Positions 56,673-64,000 of a stretch of 64,000 bases of DNA are shown here, piece by piece. The notes below the pieces were generated by a model. That model had not been told where the DNA came from. It saw nothing but the letters and a program-made list of their open reading frames with translations, and searched no databases. Every line of letters begins with the position of its first letter. Within the stretch, counting starts at the first letter, position 1. The position numbers and the translations under genes were made by a program. The stretch is from Brachionus manjavacas (taxonomy: Eukaryota > Rotifera > Eurotatoria > Ploima > Brachionidae): the NCBI GenBank assembly GCA_019054805.1, contig JAHQIY010000005.1, positions 5,067,501-5,131,500 on the forward strand. The letters are read 5' to 3'.

Positions 56673-56859
56673 AACTTTTTTTGCTTGCAAATAATGTTTA
56701 AAAGTATCAAACAAAATTATTTTTGATTCATTTTTCTTTTATTGATTAAAAACGATAGTAGATCAAAAACACAATATTAATAAAACATGATAATGAAAAT
56801 AAACAATATTTAATTTCCTTATCAGGCTGTAAAGTTTTTATCTCACAGATGTATTGACT

Positions 56860-57530
56860 TTTGTAGTAATCATTTCGGTGAGCTTTTTTTTGATGTTGAC
56901 CTCCAAGTTACCACTGGTTATTTTACCTTCCGTAGCTCTTCAGGTATCCATTGAAGATCTGTTCAGTATAAAAGTTCCTATCATTCTAAGTAATAGCTGA
57001 CTGACTTTAATGCTAGTAGGAGTCTTGCAAAGTCACCTATTGCTTTAGCTACTGTAAATGTCTTTATGCGTTCCCTTTGTTGCAATGATGATACTCTCTA
57101 ACGATGAGTTTCTTAAAGCTTACGGACTCGTGTGTGCATTGATCGAAAATGTTTGCTGTTTTTTATCTCTCGAATGATACTCTCAAAGAATATTAGACTG
57201 GGCTAAATATTGGTCGGTTTCTCTGTGTATTGAAGTGCAAAGTGATGGACCTTAGCGACAAGAAGTCTAAATACATGTGGTGGTTGAGAAAATTTGGTTT
57301 AGGGATGGTCAAGAGAACAAATAAATTACTAAACACTGAATTTGTAAGTAAACTTTATAACTATCTTGTGAGATCACATATGGAATATGGTGTAAAGATT
57401 CGGAATAAATATCTAATTAAATACATTGCTATGGGGCATCGTGAATTTCCATACAAAAATACCAATACAAAATTTAAATTCTTAATAAAAATCTGGATTT
57501 TGAACTACAGATTTTTTTCTAAGCTTTAAG
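56860..57530 (+). mobile_element. Decayed LINE ORF2 fragment
   Basis: Around 57200-57420: 'WAKYWSVSLCIEVQ', 'KVMDLSDKKSKYM', 'LYNYLVRSHMEYGVKIRNKYLIKYI', corresponding to the 'KCKVMHCG' and 'LYKAYVRPHLEYGVQVWNPYLKKDI' segments of the LINE at 2751-6472. Upstream to 56860 only traces remain. Confidence 0.6.
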
Positions 57531-58380
57531 AGGTGAAACAAACAATGTTTCATTAAACAGTCCAGTTTAAAGAAAAAATTTAAATAAATGTCTGTCAACA
57601 AATTGTATGTTAACTAAGAATTGAAAAATAAAAACTTTCAAATTAAAACTGTCTAATTTAAAATCATTTAGGAAGCGATGACAGAACTTTAACATTTAAA
57701 TAAAATTTACAAAATGAAAATGTATTTTATTTTTTTGCAATTCTTGGAAAACCGCTTGAAGTTAGAAGATTTTGCTGCAGAATTAGAATCAAAGCTATAC
57801 CTTTCTTAATTTTGGAATAAAGAATGAAAACAAAAATTTTAAAATGAAATAACTTTTTAGCAACTTGAAGTTCATGATCATGATCACATGATCAAAACTA
57901 AAAAGAATAAAATCATCATAAAAATTATGAAAAAATCTTTATTAAAATGTTCTTAAATTAAACACAAAATGTTTATTATATTAATTAAATAAAAAAAAAT
58001 CTTTTTTTTCCCAATAGATCTTTAATTTATTTTTTTAAAATATTAATTTGAAAATTTTTAAGACAAAATTTAAAATCCACATTAAAGCATCCAATTTATG
58101 CTTTAAATGATATTTTAATATTAGTTAAAATATATTACAGCGAAACAAAGTTAAATTTTGTATTGCAAAATTTTAAAATATTGATTTAGATTTTATTTTA
58201 CTTCAGTTAAAATTCATATAATCTTTTTCCTAATTAAAGATTAAACAAATGATGTATAATAAAGTTTAAAAATTTACCATTTAAAAAATTGATAAAAAAT
58301 AGCTTTTTTTTTAAATAAAAAACTAAAAATTTTGATGTGAAATTTACATTTGATCAAAAACTTCAATTCGCCTAATTTTT
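57531..58380. other. AT-rich intergenic DNA
   Basis: No feature recognised. Confidence 0.4.
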
Positions 58381-58599
58381 TTACTTTGAATCTAAAAATT
58401 GTTCTGCAAAATTTATCAGCTGATCGAAACTTTAAACCCCCAAATTAAGTTTTTTAAAAAATTCTGCAATTTAATTTTAATAATTATACATTTAGTGCTT
58501 TGCAGACTTGCAGAGATTTTGCAGAGACTTTATTTGGTTGTTTAAAAGTTTGTATCAGCTGATGCATTTTTCAGAACAATTTTTAGATTCATAGTAAAA
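58381..58599. repeat. MITE with about 57-bp inverted repeats
   Basis: TTACTTTGAATCTAAAAATT GTTCTG ... ATCAGCTGAT (58381-58436) is inverted at 58541-58599. The spacer has TTTGCAGA-type words; GCAGAGATTTTGCA is shared with the core of the MITE at 39763-40079, hinting at a related family. Confidence 0.7.
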
Positions 58600-58739
58600 T
58601 ATTTATTTCATTCTTAATTTTTTGTTTTTCTTCTTTAGTACTTATTTTGCTTATTGCTCAATAAATTTAATTATTTTTGAAGTTTTTTTTTCCACTAAAA
58701 TTAATATCAAAACAATGTTATAATTAATAAACTTTGATT

Positions 58740-58870
58740 AAAAAAAAATTTTATTTTCATGCAAAAAAAAGTATACGTTAAACCCGAAGAGGGGTTTTTG
58801 GATCCTCTAAAAATATTGTCTTTTATTTTGATAAATAAATCAAAAACATGGATAACGATACCTACTTAAT
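58740..58870 (-). repeat. Dispersed repeat copy 2 (inverse of 41300-41430)
   Basis: The reverse complement reads 'TTTGATTTATTTATCAAAA', 'GACAATATTTTTAGAGGATC', 'CCTCTTCGGGTTTAACGTAT', 'CATGAAAATAAAATT', colinear with 41300-41430. Confidence 0.6.
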
Positions 58871-59064
58871 TAAGATAAAAATTATAAAGAATTTAAATAA
58901 ACGGAATTTATTGAAATTTGATTACAGTTCAAATCATCTTATAAATTCATTTTAATTAATAGAAGAAATTAATTGAGATTTATTTATTTAAAAAAAATAA
59001 ATGTATTTGTGAACCAGAGTTTTAAAAGTCATTTGACTTTACTGAATAAAATATAATAATTTGT

Positions 59065-59215
59065 TGCATCTATCCGACGTAATAATAGGTCAGGTACTCA
59101 TCGCCTTTTCCAGTACCTATCTTTTTTTTAACGACGTCTCTGGCACAGAGTTAATTCCATCAAGTAGATCTTCTACACCACTTTTATCCAAATTCATTTT
59201 TTCAGAGATGAAAAA
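59065..59215 (-). mobile_element. SINE body, partial second copy
   Basis: Minus strand: GTAGAAGATCTACTTGATG, CTCTGTGCCAGAGACGTCG, GATAGGTACTGGAAAAGGCG, then CCTATTATTACG, colinear with the 3' half of the SINE at 43398-43670. The tRNA-like head is not preserved. Confidence 0.6.
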
Positions 59216-59604
59216 AGATGTCTTAAACATAATTATCTTGCTTTGATAACTATTTTTTATGAGTTCTTTATAAATAAATATTAGTATCTTTAAACAAAAA
59301 AAAGAGTATTTAAAACCTAATTTTTCTTATAATGAACGGTAAAAATATGCAAAAATATGTTGCTAAAATTCAAATGGAAAAAAGTTTTGTGTCAATTCTG
59401 TAAATAAAATTTAAAGCAGCAAAAAAAAACACAATTAGTTCAAAATTCAAGTATTTTAGCAGAAAAACTAAAAAATTCAATTTAATTTTAAGTCGATTAA
59501 ATAAATAAATAAAATCATAAATAAAATATTAAAAATAATCTAGTATTTCTATTTTTTCTCAATTTAAAAATTCATCCTACTAACGATGTAAAACATAAAT
59601 TTAG
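59216..59604. other. Upstream region of galactosyltransferase copy 2
   Basis: AT-rich, no clear promoter element. Confidence 0.4.
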
Positions 59605-60729
59605 ATGAGGAAAAAGCAGTTTTTTCTGATTTTTTTTTTAATAATGACAATATTTTATTTGCTAAAGATTCAGAATTATATGAAAAAAATTAAATTAGTA
59701 AAAAAAAAAACAAGCTTTAATAAAACAATCTTAGAGTCAAATAATTATTCGAAGCCAAAATGTGATATCAGCTTCATAAATCCACACGAAAACGTTTCGA
59801 TTGTAACAAATTTTACGCAACATTTTCAGCCATTCCAAACCGAAATAAATTACGATCGAACAAAAGAAGACTTGGGCTTTATGGAAAATATAAAAATGGG
59901 TGGAAAGTTTGAACCAAAAGATTGTGAGGCTGTCAGTCATGTTGCCATAGTCATTCCATACAAAAATCGTGAACACAATCTCAGAGTGTTCTTGTACAAC
60001 ATGCATCCTTTTCTCCAAAAGCAAAGCCTGAGCTACACAATTTTTGTAGTCGAGCAAGTGAACAGTGACAAATTTAACAAAGGCAGAATAAACAATGCTG
60101 CTTTCATTGAAATCATCCAAAAGCCAACCAAAAATTTCACCTTAGCATCCGATTTTGAATGCATTGTTTATCATGATGTAGATCTCCTACCCACAATTAA
60201 GCATCAAAATATTAATCATTATGCATATTGGGTTTTTTTAATCTTTAGGCTACATGAATTTGTACACTTGCCCAAAAAAGCGTCCCAAGCATTTGTCAAT
60301 AATTGTCGGTAAGTCTGATTATCGAATTTACTACCCGATACTTGTGGGTGGAGTAATTTTTTTCAAAATTGAAAATTATGTTCAAGTTAATGGCTATTCG
60401 AATAGATTCTGGGGATGGGGTTTGTTCAATTTTTAGCTCTAGTTTTTAAATTAATCAAATTTTTTGAAGGAGCTGAAGATGACGATATGTTTTTTAGACT
60501 TCGATCTTCACATTTAGGCTTCGATCGTCCAAAAAATAACACTATTTACAAGATGTTACAGCATAAAAAACAAAAAAAAAATCCTTTGAGGGTTAAACTC
60601 TTACATGAAGGAAAAAACAAATATCAAAATGATGGCTTAAATTCAGTCAACTATACCCTAAAAGCAATTGTCAGACTGCCTTTATTTACATATATAATTT
60701 TAGATGCCGGAAAAGATGGATCAACATAA
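59605..60729 (+). CDS. Beta-1,4-galactosyltransferase, copy 2 (3 exons, anomalous splice donor)
   Basis: Exons 59605-60196, 60249-60419 and 60470-60729 match copy 1 in exon phase and in length for exons 2 and 3 (171 and 260 nt), giving 340 residues. Membrane anchor 'FFLIFFLIMTIFYLLKI', then the same catalytic blocks, including DVDLLP, 'NLYTCPKKRPKHLS' and 'NGYSNRFWGWGAEDDDMFFRL'. Two oddities. The first intron's donor position reads TTAAGC rather than GT (copy 1: GTAAAT), while its acceptor TTTAG and 52-bp length are normal. And the WGWGGEDDD motif is WGWGAEDDD. Unspliced, the reading frame ends at 60310. It may be a recent pseudogene or a gene using a rare donor. Exon 1 from 59760 on is nearly identical to copy 1. 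Confidence 0.8.
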
Positions 60730-60904
60730 AAGCTTTTCTGTTCTAATTACTAAAAATAAATTTTTAAATAAATTTATAAATTTTTATAATATTTTGTTAT
60801 GTAATCAAATTCTTCCATCAAGTCATCTCAGATTCATTCGATAATTTTTCACACATATTACAATTTCGATGATTAAAATTCATTTTTGAAACAAAGTTTT
60901 CCCT

Positions 60905-61060
60905 GTCCATAACATTTTAGTATTTTTATCAATGATATATCTAAAAGAAATAAAAAAAAAAGTGAATACTCTCTTCTTTTTGCCAACGACTTTGTCACAA
61001 TTCTTCACAGAGTTGGTCAAAAGTCAAAGTTTGAAGGAAAAATAGGGATATTTTAGAGAT
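60905..61060 (+). mobile_element. Small LINE RT shred (FADD box)
   Basis: 'IFINDISKRNKKKSEYSLLFANDFVTILHRVGQ' corresponds to the segment FINDIS...LLFADDLV around the RT catalytic box (here FAND). Isolated remnant. Confidence 0.6.
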
Positions 61061-61409
61061 AAATGAAATTCATTAATTTAAATAAAAAAATCTTTATTTT
61101 TTCTCTATATTCTCTTTAAAATGTTAAATCTGTTCTACCAGTCAAAACGTTTTAGAGATTTTTTGTAGTTTCTTTACAGATTCTTTAAAAATTCTTTAGC
61201 GAATAAATTTTTAAAGAAAATTTTGAGATATTTTTGAGAAGAGATAATTTATAAAATTGTCTCATTCTATATTTTTTGATTTGGTTTAAGTTTTATTTTT
61301 TTTCAAAATATTCTCTCAGTTATTTTTTTTTATGATTTAATATTACTATTATTTAATTTTTATTATTTTATTTTTTTGTTTTATATGTGCCGAATTATTA
61401 TAAATGTAC

Positions 61410-62286
61410 GTACGTAAAATTTTACGAAATTTTTCGATATTTTACGTAAATTTACTTTGGTCAAAAAATGGCCGAATTTTTGTAAATTTTGGTAAATTTT
61501 CACTCAAAAAAAATTCAGAGTTTCTATGGCAAGAAGAAAAATTACGTAAATTTTGACTTTTTTACTTGTAAAATTTTGTAAATTAATAATATTTCACGAA
61601 AAAATGTTTTTTAAAGACATTGTTTGACCTGAAAATAGACCAATAGTTTAAAAAACAAAAGATATATTTATTAGATTTGTGTCCATAGGCTGCATCAGGA
61701 TAATGATCCGAAACACATTTCATACATTTGTGCCCAATTTTTAAAAAATAATTACATTAATTGGGTTTAGTTAAAAAAAAAAAATTCTAAGCTGTTTAAT
61801 TTCTTAGTTTTATATAAGTAAAATCTCCTCCAAAGTCGCCAGATTTGAATCCTATCGAAATGATTTGGAATGAAATGAAAGAATTTGTGAGAAAGAGAAA
61901 TATTCAAAATGATGAGGAAGCAGTTGAGGCAATTTTAGAGTTTCAAAGAAAAATTACTCCAGCTAAATGTCAAGCATACATTAATCATTTAAAAAAAGTA
62001 TTTTTTTTTCAAATATCATAATAAGAATAAAGTAATAATAATTGATGTAGTAAAAATCGTGATAAAAAGAAATGGAGATTGGTCAAACAATATCTTTAAA
62101 AAGCATTTTTTCATGAAATAACATTAATTTACAAAATTTTTCAAGTAAAAAAGTCTTTTGTCAAAAAAAGCCATAGAAACCTTGAAATTTTTTTATGAGT
62201 GAAAATTTTCCAAAATTTACAAAAACACGGTCATTTTTTGGCCAAAGTAAAAAAAAAAGTAAAATCCACGTGTCAAATCACTACTG
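61410..62286 (+). mobile_element. Tc1/mariner-type element with about 200-bp terminal inverted repeats, internally deleted
   Basis: Left repeat (about 61415-61629) and right repeat (62081-62286) are inverted copies (ACTTTGGTCAAAAAATGGCC versus ACTTTGGCCAAAAAATGACC; CATAGAAAC...; TTTACAAAATTTT...; TTTGACC). The right end reads CAGTAGTG next to TA, the expected mariner-type terminus and target; the left end is worn. Between them only the C-terminal third of a transposase remains (entry 61681-62022). Confidence 0.85.
61681..62022 (+). pseudogene. Tc1/mariner transposase, C-terminal DDE part
   Basis: 'HRLHQDNDPKHISYICAQFLKNNYINW', an interruption of about 60 bp, then 'KSPPKSPDLNPIEMIWNEMKEFVRKRNIQNDEEAVEAILEFQRKITPAKCQAYINHLKKV'. 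QDNDPKH carries the second catalytic Asp and SPDLNPIE.W the third acidic residue. The HTH and first Asp regions are absent. The interruption has a GT near its start and AG near its end but does not splice in frame. Confidence 0.85.
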
Positions 62287-62299
62287 TATAGGAAAAAAG

Positions 62300-62720
62300 G
62301 AAGAAACAGTGAGGTAGCAATTACCCGATGGAGTTGGGTACTCGATGTATCTTGATTCGAAACCTTTGTTATATTCTTCCACCAGTCTAACAGTTAATGG
62401 AACAGAATGGCTCAATTCTGCCCTAACATATCTCTCACTCAACTCAAAAAGTCGATTTGAGACTGTTAGTAGTTTAAGTTTATTATATGCCTCATTATGT
62501 AATATATTGGAGGGAGTATCATATCTTATTTTTTGTATAGAAAGAACTGCTTAATTTTAGATTACTTCTATCCTTTTGATATTAGTTTCTGAAAGAGAGT
62601 TCATGCAAGGAAAAGAATAATCTAGAATAGATCCAATCAAAGACTTATAAAGGTTTCCTTAAGTGTTTAAGTCAAGGCCCCATTTTTTATTCGACAAGAT
62701 TTTTAATATATTTAATATTT
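62300..62720 (-). mobile_element. LINE ORF2 C-terminal fragment (YADD-type family)
   Basis: Minus strand: 'LYKSLIGSILDYSFPCMNSLSETNIKRIEVI', 'AVLSIQKIRYDTPSNILHNEAYNKLKLLTVSNRLFELSERYVRAELSHSVPLTVRLVEEY'. Two or three stops or shifts. It abuts the Tc1-like element's right end. Confidence 0.7.
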
Positions 62721-63120
62721 AATATTTTTAATAGATTTATAATTTAGCCTTGAATTGCAATGTTCTTTAATTTTATCTATCATTTAAGAAAAGGTTAATT
62801 TAAAATCAAATTTAATACCTACAGTATTTCCTCACTTAATGTCCCCTGGAAACTACAGAAAACACGTTTAAAACACTAAAGATATCCTATGGGGTATTTT
62901 ATGAAACTCAATATTTTTTTAATTTCTAATTTCCCTGGGAAACTATCTGAAACATGGTAAGGATATTATATGAAACAATTATTATATTTACATTAAGTTT
63001 TTTATAAACATGAATTTTTTTTTTTAAATAAACTATCTGTGAAGTTTATTTAAAAAAAAAAAAATTTTTCTAAAAAAATGGATTTTAAACACATAAAATA
63101 CAATAAATATACAAATGAAA
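62721..63120. other. AT-rich spacer
   Basis: Contains an inverted A/T palindrome around 63015-63070; otherwise nothing. Confidence 0.35.
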
Positions 63121-63124
63121 GATA

Positions 63125-63865
63125 TTAATAATCATCAAAATCAGTTTCTTCATTTGAATCAGTATCCAAATTAATGTCACTGTAATCATTATTGTTGAAA
63201 ATTGGATTGGTCATAATCTTCAATCATGTCAACTTGATTTTTTTCCATAAAAGCTTGAAGCTGAATGTGAAAATCATACATTTTTGATGATCTAATGCCA
63301 CATCGATCAAATGAGTCCCTAATAATATTTTGATCTAATTGTTTCAATATTTCATTCATCCAAACAATTCCTTGTGCATAGCCAGGTGATCTTAAATTAC
63401 CAGCTGAAGTAAAACTTTTCTCCGCATTTATTAGCCAATTTTGCCATTTATCATGATAGGCTTTCTTTAATGGACGCATCCAACTAACGTCAGCAGGCTG
63501 CAATAAATTTGTGAATCTTTTTGGGACACAAATATGTTTGATGTTGTTCTGAGCAAGAGTATTTTTCACTTAATTTGTGCAATGACAAGGCGCTTGGTCC
63601 ATGATCAAAGTTGGATTTCTCTAATCTTTGGAAGCAATTTTAGGGATTATACACCTTTTTAAAACTTCATCGCTAATCACATGCTAATTAAAAGTTCCAG
63701 ATTTGTGATAAACTACCACAACGTTACTTGGCGGCTAAAAATCTTTCAAAGGTTTTGAAATATCGTTAAGCTCAATAAAAAGATAACTTTTCTATTGTTT
63801 ATTTAATTTTATTCTAAATAAGAAAGAAGCCACTCTGAGCCAAAATGGTTAAAATAAAGAAAGAA
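63125..63865 (-). pseudogene. Pogo/Tigger-like DDE transposase, C-terminal half, with in-frame TAA/TAG codons
   Basis: Minus strand: 'KSYLFIELNDISKPLKDF', 'PPSNVVVVYHKSGTFN', 'HVISDEVLKRCIIPKIASKD', 'RNPTLIMDQAPCHCTN', 'KNTLAQNNIKHICVPKRFTNLLQPADVSWMRPLKKAYHDKWQNWL', 'FTSAGNLRSPGYAQGIVWMNEIL', 'IIRDSFDRCGI'. This is the DDE_1 core of pogo/Tigger elements (D-x-A-x-x-H, T..LQP.D, W..W, SFxxCGI). Between the named blocks stand single TAG or TAA codons; after 63189 an acidic tail (NNNDYSDINLDTDSNEETDFDDY) continues in another frame. The N-terminal HTH half should lie beyond the right edge. Confidence 0.8.
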
Positions 63866-64000
63866 AATTTATACGCTATTTATTATTTTTATTATATATT
63901 TAAAATATTGGAATTTAGTTTTATGGTTATATCGCTAAAATAACTTCAAAAGATATCCTCTTTATTTTCCTAATAAGCATTATTTGCTATAAAATTGCTT

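Noticed and set aside
1-64000. CRISPR arrays, bacterial operons, ribosome-binding sites
   Set aside because: The sequence is clearly eukaryotic (spliced genes, pol III tRNA, LINEs); no such structures are present.

Overview
The window reads as nuclear DNA from a small, very AT-rich invertebrate animal. Host genes have short GT-AG introns, mostly about 50-70 bp. The gene set is metazoan: a T-brain/Eomes T-box factor, a CDK4/6 kinase, golgin-84, the ciliary protein TMEM107 and beta-1,4-galactosyltransferases. Together with dense, young non-LTR retrotransposons this fits a monogonont rotifer (Brachionus-like); that placement is inference from gene content and base composition, not a match I could run.

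Layout. 1-1.0 kb: 5' half of TMEM107 on the minus strand, running off the left edge. 1.9-7.3 kb: a LINE on the plus strand split by a nearly full-length minus-strand LINE. 7.6-8.2 kb: an old LTR-element remnant. 8.8-15.0 kb: msrA, cytosolic aspartyl-tRNA synthetase (7 exons), several hairpin MITEs, a 20-bp-period TGTCA array and a small FN3-type gene resembling ATF7IP. 15.6-17.0 kb: LINE debris. 17.6-30.1 kb: MRPL1 (9 exons), an orphan single-exon gene, golgin-84 (7 exons, minus), DHRS12 (5 exons) and AURKAIP1/mS38 (2 exons). 31.4-35.4 kb: a degenerate CDK copy, a secreted basic peptide precursor and the CDK4/6 gene, all minus. 37.9-39.4 kb: an intronless T-brain-type T-box gene. 39.7-47.8 kb: repeats (MITEs, LINE ends, a tRNA-derived SINE) and gene-poor DNA. 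47.9-49.0 kb: an orphan basic protein. 51.0-60.7 kb: two tandem beta-1,4-galactosyltransferase genes separated by LINE debris and a tRNA-Glu gene. 61.4-63.9 kb: a Tc1/mariner derivative with 200-bp inverted repeats, a LINE end and a pogo/Tigger transposase.

The host genes are not organised as operons; they are independent housekeeping or developmental genes. Two encode mitoribosomal proteins (MRPL1, mS38). The most interesting local biology is the galactosyltransferase pair: a sharply bounded near-identical exon tract suggests gene conversion, one copy carries a 580-bp MITE in its intron, and the other has a non-canonical splice donor and a changed residue in its catalytic motif. Other points worth a look are the nested transposons with visible target-site duplications, the new SINE family, the TGTCA array and the CDK pseudogene.
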